Source: Amycolatopsis arida (GTDB taxonomy: Bacteria; Actinomycetota; Actinomycetes; Mycobacteriales; Pseudonocardiaceae). Taken from it: a stretch of 64,000 nt of DNA. The DNA lies in contig NZ_FOWW01000003.1 in assembly GCF_900115565.1 (NCBI RefSeq), forward strand, positions 310,001 to 374,000. Direction: 5' to 3'. Each line of letters opens with the position of its first letter. Within the stretch, counting starts at the first letter, position 1. A model generated the notes under the pieces. The model ran no database searches. It had not been told where the DNA came from and saw only the letters and a program-made list of their open reading frames with translations. This document shows, piece after piece, positions 28,116 through 37,874 of this stretch. The position numbers and the translations under genes are program-made.

Positions 28116-28130
28116 TTGGCGCTGTGCCAA
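28116..28130. promoter_or_regulatory. Candidate operator in the divergent promoter region
   Basis: TTGGC-N5-GCCAA, a 15-bp inverted repeat, lies 43 bp upstream of the GMC oxidoreductase start and 186 bp from the divergent L,D-transpeptidase start. The position suits a repressor site, but 5-bp arms alone are weak evidence. Confidence 0.3.
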
Positions 28131-28172
28131 TAGGACTGTCAACGAGGTGCTGTATCGACACCGGGAGGCGGC

Positions 28173-29786
28173 GTGGCCGATCGGGAGAGCTGGGACTACG
28201 TCATCGTCGGCGCGGGCAGCGCCGGGTGCGTCTTGGCGAACCGGCTGAGCGAGGACCCCGCGGCGCGGGTGCTGCTGCTGGAGGCGGGCGGCGAGGACAC
28301 CGCCGACGAGTTCCGCATCCCGGCGGCGTTCCCCGCGCTGTTCCGCACGCAGTGGGACTGGTGCTACGAGACCGTGCCGCAGAAGCACCTGGACCGGCCG
28401 GCGTACTGGCCACGCGGCAAGGTCCTCGGCGGGTGCTCGTCGATCAACGCCATGATCTACATTCGCGGAAACCGGGCCGACTACGACGGCTGGCGCGATG
28501 CGCACGGCGCGACCGGCTGGGGATTCGCCGACGTGCTGCCGTACTTCGCGCGTGCCGAGGGCAACACCCGCCTGGGTGAGCCGCTGCACGGCACGTCCGG
28601 GCCGCTGCGGGTGGAGGACCGGGTGTTCACCCACGAGCTGTCCCACGCCTGGGTGGAGTCGGCCGGCGCGTGGGGGATGAAGCGCACCGAGGACTTCAAC
28701 GGCGAGTCGCAGGAGGGTGCCGGGTACTACCAGGTGACCTGCCGGAACGGCCGCCGGTGGTCCACCGCGGACGCCTACCTGCGGCCGGCGCTCGACCGGC
28801 CGAACCTCACCGTGCGCACGCGAGCCCAGGCCACCCGGGTGGTGCTGCGCGGGACACGAGCGGACGGCGTGTCCTACCTGGACGCCGGCGAGGAGCGCAC
28901 CGTGCACGCCGACGCCGAGGTGCTGCTGTGCGGCGGCGCGATCAACTCGCCGCAGCTGCTGATGCTCTCCGGCATCGGACCGGCCGAGCACCTGCGGGAG
29001 CACGGGATCGACGTCGTGGCGCACCTGCCGGGTGTCGGTGACAACCTGCACGACCACCCGGCCGCGCCGGTGATCTGGTCGACCAGGGACACCAGCGACC
29101 TGGTCGACTCGGCGACCCCGTTCGGGATGCTGCGGTGGAAGGCCACCCGGCGCGGGCCACTGGCCTCCAACGTGGGCGAGGCCGGCGGCTTCCTGTCCAC
29201 ACGGGATGGTCTACCAGCGCCGGACATGCAGTTCCACGTGGCGCCGACTCTGTTCTATGACAACGGGTTCCGGGAGCCGTCGGTGCCGGGGTTCACCTCG
29301 GCGACGACGCTGGTGGACGTCGCCAGCCGGGGGCGGCTGCGGCTGCGGTCGGCGCATCCGCTGTGGCGGCCGGAGATCGACCCCGCGTACTACACCGACC
29401 CGGTGGACCTGGACGCGACGCTGGCCGGGCTGCGGATGCTGATGGAGATCGGCCGGAGCGGGCCGCTGGCGCGCTACCTCGACCGGCCGTTCCTGCCCGA
29501 CCGGACCGACCTCGACTGGTCCGATCCCGACAGCGAGGCACTGACCGAGCACGTCCGGCGGCACACGCAGACGCTGTACCACCCGGTGGGAACGTGCGCG
29601 ATGGGCAGCGGTGAGCAGGCGGTGGTGGACCCGGACCTGCGGGTGCGCGGCGTGGAGGGGCTGCGCGTGGTGGACGCCTCGGTGATGCCCGTGGTGCCGC
29701 GCGGCAACACCAACGCCCCGACGATCATGGTCGCGGAGAAGGCCGCCGACCTGATCCGCGGCCGAGCACCGGCCAAGACCGCCTGA
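28173..29786 (+). CDS. GMC-family FAD-dependent oxidoreductase (choline dehydrogenase-like)
   Basis: 537 residues. FAD-binding Rossmann motif [19 protein letters not shown] near 10-28, the GMC signature [20 protein letters not shown] near 79-98, [17 protein letters not shown] near 250-266 and the catalytic region [11 protein letters not shown] near 468. Such enzymes oxidise alcohols, choline being the classic substrate. A convergent aldehyde dehydrogenase gene follows and could oxidise the aldehyde product, so a choline-to-betaine-like pair is possible but unproven. GTG at 28173 follows GGGAGG. Confidence 0.93.
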   Translation: MADRESWDYVIVGAGSAGCVLANRLSEDPAARVLLLEAGGEDTADEFRIPAAFPALFRTQWDWCYETVPQKHLDRPAYWPRGKVLGGCSSINAMIYIRGNRADYDGWRDAHGATGWGFADVLPYFARAEGNTRLGEPLHGTSGPLRVEDRVFTHELSHAWVESAGAWGMKRTEDFNGESQEGAGYYQVTCRNGRRWSTADAYLRPALDRPNLTVRTRAQATRVVLRGTRADGVSYLDAGEERTVHADAEVLLCGGAINSPQLLMLSGIGPAEHLREHGIDVVAHLPGVGDNLHDHPAAPVIWSTRDTSDLVDSATPFGMLRWKATRRGPLASNVGEAGGFLSTRDGLPAPDMQFHVAPTLFYDNGFREPSVPGFTSATTLVDVASRGRLRLRSAHPLWRPEIDPAYYTDPVDLDATLAGLRMLMEIGRSGPLARYLDRPFLPDRTDLDWSDPDSEALTEHVRRHTQTLYHPVGTCAMGSGEQAVVDPDLRVRGVEGLRVVDASVMPVVPRGNTNAPTIMVAEKAADLIRGRAPAKTA

Positions 29787-29840
29787 CACGACAGCAACTG
29801 TCGTGTCAGCGCGATATGCGCGCGTGTCGGCGCCGTACGA

Positions 29841-29903
29841 CGCGGACACCCGTGCAGGGAACGCGGACACGGGTGCACGGAGCGCGGACACGGGTGCGGG
29901 GTC
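29841..29903. repeat. Triad of 21-bp units, CGCGGACAC family, copy 2
   Basis: Units at 29841-29861, 29862-29882 and 29883-29903, each beginning CGCGGACAC and continuing with two variable bases and GTGC. The last unit ends within the stop codon of the convergent ALDH gene (29902-29904). Same family and position type as 20272-20342. The bases 29787-29840 include a weaker GCGCG-rich unit. Confidence 0.85.
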
Positions 29904-31413
29904 AGCGTTTGCCGTGGAGGATGGCGGTGAGCTTGGCGACCAGTGCGTCGGTCTTCTCGGTGCGGGAGAAGGTGGTGAGCTTCAGCGGCGCGGCGAAGCG
30001 CTGCCGGGCGATCGCCTTCGGCCGGGCGAACTCGCGCAGCCCCTCCGGGCCGTGGATGCGGCCGAAGCCGGAGTCGCCGACGCCACCGAAGGGCAGCGAC
30101 GCGATCCCGGCGAACGACAGCGGCGCGTTGATCGCCGTCTGCCCGGTGCGCAGCCGGCGGGCCAGCTCCATCGCGCGCCGCTTGGCGAACACCGTCGAGC
30201 CGAGCCCGTAGGTGGAGTCGTTGGCCTTCTCGACCGCCTCGTCCATGTCCGCGACCTTGCCGATGGTGACCGTCGGGCCGAAGGTCTCCTCGCGTACGGC
30301 GACCGAGTCCTCCGGCACGTCGACCAGCACGGTCGGCTGGACGTACCGGTCGCCGACCGCGTTCTTCCCGCCGACCAGCGCGCGGCCGCCGCGGGTGAGC
30401 GCGTCGGTGATGTGCCGCCGGATGACGTCGAGCTGCGCGGGCATGGTCACCGGCCCGTAGTGCGCGCCGGGGTGCGAGCCGGGCCGCACCTCCTCGGCCC
30501 TGGCCACCACCTTCGCCACGAACTCGTCGTAGACCTTCTCGTGCACGTACACCCGCTCCACCCCGACACAGGTCTGGCCGGAGTTGGAGAACGCGCCCCA
30601 CACCGTGGCGTCGGCGGCGGCCTCCAGGTCGGCGTCCTCGTCGACCAGCACCGGGTCCTTGCCGCCGCCCTCGATGAGCACCGGGGTGAGGGTCTCGGCG
30701 GCCGCGGCCATGATCTTCTTGCCGGTGGCCGCCGAGCCGGTGAAGGCGATCTTGTCCACGCCGGAGCGGACGAGCGCGGCGCCGGTCGCGCCGAACCCGG
30801 TGACCAGCTGCAGCACCGGATGCTCGGGCACCACCTCGCGGAAGGCGTCGACCAGCCACCTGCCCACGCCCGGGGTGTACTCGCTGGGCTTGAACACCAC
30901 GGCGTTGCCGGCGGCCAGCGCGTAGCTCACCGAGCCGAGCGGGGTGTACACCGGGTAGTTCCACGGCCCGATCACCCCGACCACGCCGAGCGGCTGGTAC
31001 TCGACCGTCGCCACCTGGTTGGACAGCAGCAGGCCGGGCGAGCGGCGCTGCGAGCCGAGCACCTTGCGGGCGTGCTTGGCCGCCCACGCGATGTGCTCGA
31101 TGGCCAGCACCGCTTCCAGCTGGGCGTCGGCGTGCGGCTTGCCGGTCTCCTCGTGCACGACCTGGCACAGCTGGGCCAGCCGGCGGGCCAGCACGCCCTT
31201 CCACCGGCGCAGCCGTTCGGCCCTGCCGGCGAAGCCGAGGTCGTTCCACCAGCCCGCCGCCGTGCGTGCCCGCGCGACGGCCGCCTCGACGTCCTCGGCG
31301 GTGTGCACCGGATAGGTGCCCACGACCTCGTCGGTGGCCGGATTCAGCGAGTCGAAGGTCTCCCGGGCCTCCGCCTGGCGCTCGGTGGGCTGCTGGGTCT
31401 GCGCGGTGGTCAT
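29902..31413 (-). CDS. NAD(P)-dependent aldehyde dehydrogenase
   Basis: 503 residues of the ALDH superfamily, related to succinate-semialdehyde-type enzymes. Visible are the cofactor region GVVGVIGPWNYPVYTPLG, the catalytic Glu in LIEGGGKDPVLV (about 258-269), the catalytic Cys in NSGQTCVGVERV (about 291-302) and the ETFGPTV motif near 382. It oxidises aldehydes to acids. ATG at 31413 has GGGAG 7 bases upstream; an upstream GTG is spaced too tightly. Convergent with the GMC oxidoreductase gene. Confidence 0.94.
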   Translation of the reverse strand: MTTAQTQQPTERQAEARETFDSLNPATDEVVGTYPVHTAEDVEAAVARARTAAGWWNDLGFAGRAERLRRWKGVLARRLAQLCQVVHEETGKPHADAQLEAVLAIEHIAWAAKHARKVLGSQRRSPGLLLSNQVATVEYQPLGVVGVIGPWNYPVYTPLGSVSYALAAGNAVVFKPSEYTPGVGRWLVDAFREVVPEHPVLQLVTGFGATGAALVRSGVDKIAFTGSAATGKKIMAAAAETLTPVLIEGGGKDPVLVDEDADLEAAADATVWGAFSNSGQTCVGVERVYVHEKVYDEFVAKVVARAEEVRPGSHPGAHYGPVTMPAQLDVIRRHITDALTRGGRALVGGKNAVGDRYVQPTVLVDVPEDSVAVREETFGPTVTIGKVADMDEAVEKANDSTYGLGSTVFAKRRAMELARRLRTGQTAINAPLSFAGIASLPFGGVGDSGFGRIHGPEGLREFARPKAIARQRFAAPLKLTTFSRTEKTDALVAKLTAILHGKR

Positions 31414-31460
31414 GGGCACGCTCCCTCGGCTCGGCTGCTGCGACCAAGACTAGACCAAGC

Positions 31461-32648
31461 CTAGAGCGCTGCTGGCGATCTGCCAACAGCGTCGGCGGGC
31501 CTTCTTCTCCCAGCGAGCAGGGCGCAGACGAATGCCGCGCTGCCCGCGCCGAGCGCCGGGCCCGCCCACAGCGGCAGCAGGCCTACGCTCAGTGAGCCGA
31601 GCGCGAACCCGGTGCCCTGGACCACGAACGCGACCGAGAAGCCCTCCGCCCGCCGGCATTCCGGCAGGAGTGCCTGCAGCCGCACCGACGCGGTGGTGAG
31701 CAGCGGCCCGGTGCACCCGCCGACCAGCGCCACGCCGGCGAGCAGCCCCGGCCAGCCGAGGTCGACCGCGACCAGCAGTCCGCCGGTGACGAAGCAGCCG
31801 AGGAAGATCCTGGCCGCGCCGGCCGTCGGTCGGCCGCGCCAGGCGAACAGCGCCCCGCCGAGGACGCTCGCCCCGCACAGCACGGCGATCACCACGGCGG
31901 CGGCGCTCTCCGGGGCACCGAGCCGGAGCGCCAGCGGGAGCGCCGCGACCTCGATGGACGCGAGCAGGTGCCCGATGACGAACAGGCAGGCCAGCCACCC
32001 GAGCGCGGCGCGCAGCGGCAGCCGTGCCGGGGCCCCGGCCGGTGCCGGCGACGAGGTGCCGCGCACCCGCGGGACCAGTGCGGCGGCCAACAGGAACGCG
32101 ACGGCCATGCCGGCCACCGGGGCCAGCGCGTGCGTGGACCCCAGCAGCACCACGACGGCGGGCCCGGCGAGCAGCACCCCCTCGAGGATCATCGCGTCGA
32201 CCGCGACCGCCCTGGGCAGCAGCGCGCCGTCGACGGTGCCGGCGAGCAGGCTCCGGAAGCCGCCGGACAGCCCACCGGCCACCAGCCCCGGCACGATCAC
32301 CAGCACCACCAGCACGGCCGGTGCGGCGCCCGCCGCCGCGGCCGTGGCCAGCGCCGCGATCGCACCGGCCGCGGCGACCAGCAGCAGCACGAGACCGCGG
32401 GCCGAACCGATCCGGTCGAGCAGCCGGCCGGCCGGCACCGCGCCGGCGATCTCGGCGACCACGAACACCGCCATCAGCACGCCGCCGAGCCGGTAGGACC
32501 CGGTGAGCGCGGTGGCCAGCAACGTGAACGCCAGTGGCGCCATCGCCGACGGCAGCCGGGCCGACTGGACACCGGCCGACCAGCGCCAGTACCCAACGTG
32601 CCGGAGGAGGGTCACCGGCCGGTCGGGGGAAGAAACGACTCCACGCAT
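31461..32648 (-). CDS. MFS transporter
   Basis: 395 residues with about 12 hydrophobic segments, the loop motif AGRLLDRIGSARGL after the second helix (a variant of the MFS motif A) and a long central loop with SSPAPAGAPARLPLRAAL. Family of drug or metabolite exporters; substrate unknown. The ATG at 32648 was chosen because the next upstream part is short and not membrane-like. It is followed by the ALDH gene on the same strand across 47 bp. Upstream is a 670-bp repeat-rich gap. Confidence 0.88.
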   Translation of the reverse strand: MRGVVSSPDRPVTLLRHVGYWRWSAGVQSARLPSAMAPLAFTLLATALTGSYRLGGVLMAVFVVAEIAGAVPAGRLLDRIGSARGLVLLLVAAAGAIAALATAAAAGAAPAVLVVLVIVPGLVAGGLSGGFRSLLAGTVDGALLPRAVAVDAMILEGVLLAGPAVVVLLGSTHALAPVAGMAVAFLLAAALVPRVRGTSSPAPAGAPARLPLRAALGWLACLFVIGHLLASIEVAALPLALRLGAPESAAAVVIAVLCGASVLGGALFAWRGRPTAGAARIFLGCFVTGGLLVAVDLGWPGLLAGVALVGGCTGPLLTTASVRLQALLPECRRAEGFSVAFVVQGTGFALGSLSVGLLPLWAGPALGAGSAAFVCALLAGRRRPADAVGRSPAAL

Positions 32649-32763
32649 GGCCACCACGCTCGTGGCTCCGGCGGTGACCGCGACAATGATTCGGCCAGAA
32701 CCGAATTCGCAGGCCAGGAGCGAAGCCAGCACACCCGAGGTCGGTCCAACCGCCCTACACGGG

Positions 32764-32900
32764 AGGCCGGGAGCGCCCTTCCTCAGAGGCCGGAAGCGGC
32801 CCTACCCAGCAGCCCGGAAGCACCCTTCCGCGCCAAGCCGGAAGCAACCAAGGAAAGGCCCTTCCAGGCCAAGCCGGGCCAGCAAGCCTGTCCAGCGGTC
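32764..32900. repeat. Array of 23-36-bp units, AGGCCGGAAGC family
   Basis: Units begin at 32764, 32787, 32811, 32836 and 32872 with the shared start ARGCCNGGAAGC, most followed by CCCTTCC, so each unit can pair GGAAG with CTTCC. The array occupies the left part of the 670-bp gap between the MFS gene and the frameshifted regulator (32649-33320). The middle (32930-33180) has CACCCACC runs and no gene. Confidence 0.7.
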
Positions 32901-33187
32901 ACGAAGACCCCTTCCACGCCAGCCGTGAAGGCGACCACCCACCCACCCACCCACCGCGGCCGCCCCTCAACAGGCACCCCATAGCCCCCACCTCCCCGAG
33001 GTGACCGCCGATTCCGAGCCGGACGGGTGATTCCGTGGCGACCACCCAAGCAAGACGACCCGTGGGTAGGAACCACCCGTCCGGAACCGTTTCTGAACCC
33101 AGCCACCTACGGACCCACCCCAAGCAGTGTCCCCACCATCCGACGCACCACGGACACCGACACGAACAGCAAACACACCGCCGCAGC

Positions 33188-33252
33188 CGACAAACACAGC
33201 GACGGGAACGGCGAACATGCTGGAGCGACACGTCACCAAGGCCCCCTTGGTG
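33188..33252. repeat. GAACATGCTGGAGCG-type repeat with an 8-bp hairpin
   Basis: AACACAGCGACGGGAACGGC and GAACATGCTGGAGCG at about 33194-33227 resemble the 21-bp units at 62379-62441. They are followed by CACCAAGG-CCC-CCTTGGTG (33234-33252), a perfect hairpin. The element lies just upstream of the frameshifted regulator gene. Confidence 0.6.
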
Positions 33253-33320
33253 GCGCTGCTGGGGCGGGTGAGACGGGAGAGACGGGTGCGGAGGTCGGTC
33301 CGGGGTGAAGGGAGGTACAC

Positions 33321-34273
33321 GTGATCGAGTTGGTGCTCACCGCGGCGGGTGCCCAGCGGGTGCGGTTCGCCGTGTCGCCGCTGGAGGAGGCGCTCGGCGC
33401 GGTGCGGGTCGCGCTCGGTGTGCGCGACCACCCCACCCACCTGCCGTGGCTGGCCGACCACGCCGGCCACACCGTTCACGACCTGGAGATCCCCGAGCTC
33501 GCCAGTGTCCTCGGCGCACCGCGCTACATCACCGACTTCCTCAGCCCACCCCCCGAGGGGCCGCGGACGACGGCGGAGGCCCAGTTCGCCGCGATCCGGC
33601 ATACCCCGCCGGACCAGGTGGCCGCGGAGCTGGCGCTGGTCGACGCCGACCTCGGCCCGCTGCCCGACGACCCGGCCCGCGCCCGCGACCTGCTCGCCGA
33701 CCAGCTGGAGCTGGCCTGGACCACCCTGGTGGCGCCGCACTGGCCGCGGATCCACCAGGTGCTGCTCGCCGACATCGAGCACCGCTCCACTCGGCTCGCG
33801 GAGGGCGGCCTGCGCGCGGCGCTCGCCGGCATCCACCCGCGGGTGCGGCCCGGCGAGCGGGCCGTGCTGGTGGACATCGCCGCGCGCGAACGGGTCGAGC
33901 TGGACGAGCGGGGCCTGTTGCTCCTGCCGAGTGTGTTCGCCTGGCCGCAGCTCGGGGTCATCACGATGCCGCCGTGGCAGCCGGCGCTGGTCTACCCGGC
34001 TCGGGGCGCCGCCGCGGTGTGGGAGTACGACCGGCCCGCCCCGGCCGCGCTGGCCGCCGTGGTCGGCCGCACCAAGGCGGCCCTGCTGGCCGCCTTGGTG
34101 CGGCCGAGCCGGCGACCACGACCGAGCTGGCCCACCGGCTGGGGCTCGCGGCCGGCACGGTGTCGGAGCACCTCACCGCGCTGCGCGCGGCGGGACTGCT
34201 GACCACCACCCGGAGGGGGCGTCGCGTGCGGTACTCCCGCACGCACCTTGGCGACGCCCTCACCGAGCAGTAG
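33321..34273 (+). pseudogene. ArsR-like regulator (DUF5937-type), frameshifted before its HTH
   Basis: From GTG 33321 (good GGGAGG site) a frame encodes about 260 residues of a DUF5937-like regulator, then leaves homology and stops at 34202. The expected C-terminal winged helix-turn-helix, AEPATTTELAHRLGLAAGTV followed by SEHLTALRAAGLL, is encoded in a different frame that ends at 34273. The switch lies near 34095-34105 and is explained by loss of one base (or gain of two). As read, the DNA-binding domain is not made in frame. Could be a true mutation or a sequence error. Confidence 0.75.
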
Positions 34274-34311
34274 GCTGAGCGTCGACACCGCGTCACGCAG
34301 GGAGAACGCCG

Positions 34312-34947
34312 ATGCGTATCGTCCATTTCGGACACTCGTGTGTGCTGCTCGAGACCGACGGCGCCCGGATCCTGGTCGATCCCGGCGCGTTCTCCTCCGG
34401 GTTCGAGGGCGAGCGCGACCTCGACGCCGTGCTGATCACCCACCAGCACTACGACCACATCGACGCCGAGAAGCTGCCCACGCTGCTCGCCGCCAACCCG
34501 GAAGCGCAGCTCATCACCGACCCCGGCTCCGCCGAGACGGTGGCCAAGCTCGGCCTGGCCGCCCGCACCGCCCAACCCGGCGACGCCTTCACCTTCGGCG
34601 GCACCAAGATCAACGCGGTGGGCGGTCAGCACGCCACCATCCACGCCGACATCCCGGTGGTGCCGAACGTGGGCTACCTCCTCGACGGCGGTGCCTTCTT
34701 CCACCCCGGCGACTCGTTCTTCGTCCCCGAGCAGGAGATCGACGTGCTCGGCCTGCCCACCGCCGCGCCCTGGCTGAAGGCCGCCGAGGCGGTCGACTAC
34801 CTGCGCGCGGTCCGCCCGCGGCTGGCGGTGCCGATCCACGAGGCCGTGCTGGCCAACCCGGCCATGCACTACGGGCTGTTCACCAACCTCGCGCCGGAGG
34901 GCACCGAGGTCAGGGTGCTGCCGAAGAGCGAGCCGGCGTCGCCGTAG
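34312..34947 (+). CDS. MBL-fold metallohydrolase (UlaG-like)
   Basis: 211 residues. Starts MRIVHFGHSCVLLETDGARI; the metal-binding motif THQHYDHID (HxHxDH) is near 43-51, further ligand candidates are H93 (GGQHATIHAD) and the D in HPGDSFF, and H165 in PIHEAVLANP. Related to UlaG-type lactonases and general metal-dependent hydrolases; substrate unknown. ATG at 34312 follows GGGAGAACGCCG. The 3' end overlaps the convergent deacetylase-like gene by 38 bp. Confidence 0.92.
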   Translation: MRIVHFGHSCVLLETDGARILVDPGAFSSGFEGERDLDAVLITHQHYDHIDAEKLPTLLAANPEAQLITDPGSAETVAKLGLAARTAQPGDAFTFGGTKINAVGGQHATIHADIPVVPNVGYLLDGGAFFHPGDSFFVPEQEIDVLGLPTAAPWLKAAEAVDYLRAVRPRLAVPIHEAVLANPAMHYGLFTNLAPEGTEVRVLPKSEPASP

Positions 34948-35629
34948 CCGGTACCGCCGAGTACGTCGCCCCGACCGCGCCGGCCTCCAGCGCGGCGTCC
35001 ACCGCGTCCAGGAACGCCTGCCGCCGGCTCGGGTAGGCCAGGTCCGCCGCGTCGACGCCGAGCCGCACCAGCCCGCCGCGCCGGGCGGCCCGAGCGGCGA
35101 CCAGCACCAGCGCGAAGCAGCGCACGGTCTCGGTGAGCTGTCGCGTGCTGCCGAACCCGTGCACCCTCGCCCGGTGCACCACCCCGGTCCGCAGGTCGCG
35201 CACCGCGGACAGGTCGGCGCACAGCGCGAACCCGTGCTCGCGCAGCGCCGCCAGGGTGCCCCGGGAGACCAGCCAGCGGGGCGGCGCGAAGCCGTCGGCG
35301 CGCAGGCCGGCCCGGTCCAGTACGGCGGTCGCGGCGATCAGCCGCAGCCGGGCCTCGTGCGCGGGCAACGCGGCGAACTCCGCCCTGCGCCCGAGCCGCA
35401 CCGCCTGGTGGCTGGGGGCGACCCGGTGGTCGTACCCGTGCAGCAGCACGTCGTCGCCCCGGCCGGCGCGGGCGCGCATCCATCCGGTCGCCGGGTCGGC
35501 ACCGTCGCGGGGGACGAACAGCATGGACAGTGGCACCGCCCGGCGATCCAGCTCGGCGGCGAGCTCGACACAGCGGGGCAGCGCCCGGTCGGTGATCCCG
35601 GACAGCGAGACGAGCAGGTGTGCGACCAC
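34910..35629 (-). CDS. DUF2334 / polysaccharide deacetylase-like protein
   Basis: 239 residues. N-terminal VAHLLVSLSGITDRALPRC, SMLFVPRDG, then DDVLLHGYDHRVAPS (H-G-Y-x-H, a metal-site-like motif of polysaccharide deacetylases) and GFAPPRWLVSRGT. This pattern is typical of DUF2334 proteins, a branch of the NodB-like fold. No signal peptide, so probably cytosolic; substrate unknown. GTG start at 35629. Convergent overlap of 38 bp with the metallohydrolase gene. Upstream 35630-35734 has degenerate GACCGGACG repeats. Confidence 0.8.
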   Translation of the reverse strand: MVAHLLVSLSGITDRALPRCVELAAELDRRAVPLSMLFVPRDGADPATGWMRARAGRGDDVLLHGYDHRVAPSHQAVRLGRRAEFAALPAHEARLRLIAATAVLDRAGLRADGFAPPRWLVSRGTLAALREHGFALCADLSAVRDLRTGVVHRARVHGFGSTRQLTETVRCFALVLVAARAARRGGLVRLGVDAADLAYPSRRQAFLDAVDAALEAGAVGATYSAVPATATPARSSAAP

Positions 35630-35734
35630 CAGCCCAGTAGGACGGACGCGGGTGACCGGGCCCTTGCGCCGACGTGACGACCGGACGAAATTCGCCGACC
35701 GGACGCGGGCGGCGGGCAGCGCGGGTGGGGTGGC

Positions 35735-36625
35735 TCAGCCGGGCCAGTCGGCCAGCGAGCGGCCGGTGATCCGCTCGTACGCCTCGACGTAGCGGTCCCG
35801 GGTGGCGGCCACCACGTCGTCGGGCAGCGGGGGCGGCGGGGTGCCGGCGGACCGGTCCCAGCCGGAGTCGGGCCCGGTGAGCCAGTCCCGCACGTACTGC
35901 TTGTCGAACGACGGCTGCGGCCGGCCCGGCCGGTACTCGTCGGCCGGCCAGTAGCGGGACGAGTCGGGGGTGAGGACCTCGTCGGCCAGCACCAGCGTAC
36001 CGGAGGGGTCGACACCGAACTCGAACTTCGTGTCGGCCAGGATGATCCCGCGGCCGGCGGCGTGCTCGGCGCCCCGCGCGTACACCCGCAGGGTGAGCTC
36101 ACGCAGCCGCTCCGCGCGCTCCGCCCCGACGGTCGCGGCCACCTCGGCGAGGCTCACGTTCTCGTCGTGCGCGCCCAGCTCGGCCTTCGTCGCCGGGGTG
36201 AAGATCGGCTCCGGCAGCCGGTCCGCCTCGGCCAGCCCGGGCGGCAGCGCCACCCCGCAGACGGCGCCGGTGCGCCGGTAGTCGGCGAAACCGGAGCCGG
36301 CCAGGTAGCCGCGGGCCACGCACTCCACCGGCAGCATCTCCAGCCGGCGCACCAGCAGCGCCCGCCCGCGCACCTCGGCCGGGATGCGGGGATCGTCGGA
36401 GGCACCGTAGGCCACCAGGTGGTTCGGCAGCAGGTCGGCGAGCAGCTCGAACCAGAACACGCTCATCGCGGTGAGCACCCTGCCCTTGTCCGGGATCGGG
36501 GTGTCCAGCACGAAGTCGTAGGCGGAGATCCGGTCGGACGCGACGAGCAGCAGGTGGTCGTCGTCCACGGCGTAGAGCTCGCGCACCTTGCCGGCGGCGA
36601 TCTGCGGGTAGTCGGCGAGTCGCAC
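35735..36625 (-). CDS. purC: SAICAR synthase
   Basis: 296 residues of the longer, yeast-like SAICAR synthase type. It joins aspartate to CAIR using ATP. Signatures: [20 protein letters not shown] near the start, [19 protein letters not shown] near 30-48, [20 protein letters not shown] near 90-109 and [25 protein letters not shown] near 198-222. GTG at 36625 begins the conserved region; a GTG nine bases upstream is possible. It follows the TauE/SafE gene by 20 bp on the same strand, so the two may share a transcript. Confidence 0.96.
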   Translation of the reverse strand: MRLADYPQIAAGKVRELYAVDDDHLLLVASDRISAYDFVLDTPIPDKGRVLTAMSVFWFELLADLLPNHLVAYGASDDPRIPAEVRGRALLVRRLEMLPVECVARGYLAGSGFADYRRTGAVCGVALPPGLAEADRLPEPIFTPATKAELGAHDENVSLAEVAATVGAERAERLRELTLRVYARGAEHAAGRGIILADTKFEFGVDPSGTLVLADEVLTPDSSRYWPADEYRPGRPQPSFDKQYVRDWLTGPDSGWDRSAGTPPPPLPDDVVAATRDRYVEAYERITGRSLADWPG

Positions 36626-36645
36626 GCCGAGCACCCTACGGGCGC

Positions 36646-37572
36646 TCAGGAGCCGACCGCCGCCCGGGACGTCGCCGGGGCGTCGCTCTCCCCGGCCAGG
36701 GCGTTGACCCGCCGCTCCTCCCGCACCGAGCGGATCGCCGCGACCAGACCGGCGGCCCACAGCGCGACGATCGCCACGTAGCAGGTCACGGTGAGGGCCG
36801 TGCCCGCCTCGGCGGCGCGCAGCAGTGTGCGGGCGTTGGTGAACACGATCAGCCCGCCGGCGGCGGCGCCGAGCACCCGCGGCGGCATCCGGCGGACCAG
36901 CCACGCCGCGAGCGGCGCGGCCAGCACGCCGCCGATCATCAGCCCGGCCACGACCGTGTAGTTGAGCTGGTGCTGCTGGGACAGCGTGAAGAAGAAGCCG
37001 ATGCTGGCGGCCAGCGCGACGATGAACTCCGCGGTGTCCACCGAGCCGACCACCTTGCGCGGCTCCAGCCGGCCCGACGACAGGAGCGTCGTGGTGGCCA
37101 CCGGGCCCCAGCCCCCGCCGCCGCTGGCGTCGACGAACCCGGCGACCAGGCCGAGCGGGCCGAGGAACCGCGCGCCGGGCCGCTTGGTGGTGATCAACTT
37201 GCCCAGCTTGAGGAACGCGAACCGGATCAGCACGTACAGCCCGAGGACCAGCAGGACCGTGGTGATCCACACCGCCGCGGACGTGGTGGTCAGCGAGGTC
37301 AGCACGTACGCGCCGAGCACCGCGCCGGCCGCGCCGGGCAGGGCGAGGATGCCGACCGTGCGCCAGTCGATGTTGCGGAACCGCCAGTGCGACACCCCCG
37401 AGGCCAGCGAGGTCCCCACCTCGGCGAGGTGCACCGCGGCGGAGGCCACCGCGGGCGCGGTGCCCACGGCGACCAGCGTGGTGGTCGCGGTGACGCCGAA
37501 CGCCATCCCGAGCGAGCCGTCGACGAGCTGGGCGAGGAAGCCGGCCAATCCGAAGAGCAGGAGCGTGTGCAT
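36646..37572 (-). CDS. TauE/SafE-family sulfite/sulfonate-type permease
   Basis: 308-residue membrane protein with about eight hydrophobic segments. The N-terminal half contains [20 protein letters not shown] and the second half the related [20 protein letters not shown], the duplicated TauE/SafE repeat. The family moves sulfite, sulfoacetate or other small anions. ATG at 37572 with GAGGT upstream. A short leader peptide gene with the RRHVDLLRVNSALC core begins 170 bp upstream, which supports a role in sulfur metabolism and control by cysteine or sulfur supply. Confidence 0.92.
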   Translation of the reverse strand: MHTLLLFGLAGFLAQLVDGSLGMAFGVTATTTLVAVGTAPAVASAAVHLAEVGTSLASGVSHWRFRNIDWRTVGILALPGAAGAVLGAYVLTSLTTTSAAVWITTVLLVLGLYVLIRFAFLKLGKLITTKRPGARFLGPLGLVAGFVDASGGGGWGPVATTTLLSSGRLEPRKVVGSVDTAEFIVALAASIGFFFTLSQQHQLNYTVVAGLMIGGVLAAPLAAWLVRRMPPRVLGAAAGGLIVFTNARTLLRAAEAGTALTVTCYVAIVALWAAGLVAAIRSVREERRVNALAGESDAPATSRAAVGS

Positions 37573-37673
37573 GGGAGCTGACCTCGGGGGTCGGGCCGGC
37601 CGCGCGGCGATCGCGGCCACGGCGGTGGCTGGGTCGGGAGCCGGAAGGCCGCTGGAACGGTTACGTCAGCGGC

Positions 37674-37742
37674 TCAGAAAAGGCGGCACAGTGCCGAGTT
37701 GACCCGCAACAGGTCGACATGCCGGCGCTCGACGAGCGGCAC
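37674..37742 (-). CDS. Sulfur-linked putative leader peptide
   Basis: 22 codons from GTG 37742 to TGA 37674 encode VPLVERRHVDLLRVNSALC plus RLF. The HVDLLRVNSALC core is the hallmark of the short leader peptides found before sulfur-metabolism and transport genes of actinomycetes, whose Cys codon near the end is thought to sense cysteinyl-tRNA. It lies 101 bp upstream of the TauE/SafE start on the same strand. Too short for routine gene finding. The rest of 37573-37874 holds no other gene. Confidence 0.85.
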   Translation of the reverse strand: MPLVERRHVDLLRVNSALCRLF

Positions 37743-37874
37743 GGGGTCGACGAGCAGGACGGGCCCGGTGACCAGCCTCGGGTCAGCGATCCGCGCTCTC
37801 GTCCGCACACCGATGATGCTTCCAGACGTCCAGCCCGTGATCCAGTCGTTCCCAGATGCTGAACGAGAGGGGCG

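Noticed and set aside
34098-34105. Programmed frameshift in the ArsR-like gene
   Set aside because: No clear slippery heptamer followed by a stable stem was seen, so mutation or sequence error is the simpler reading.
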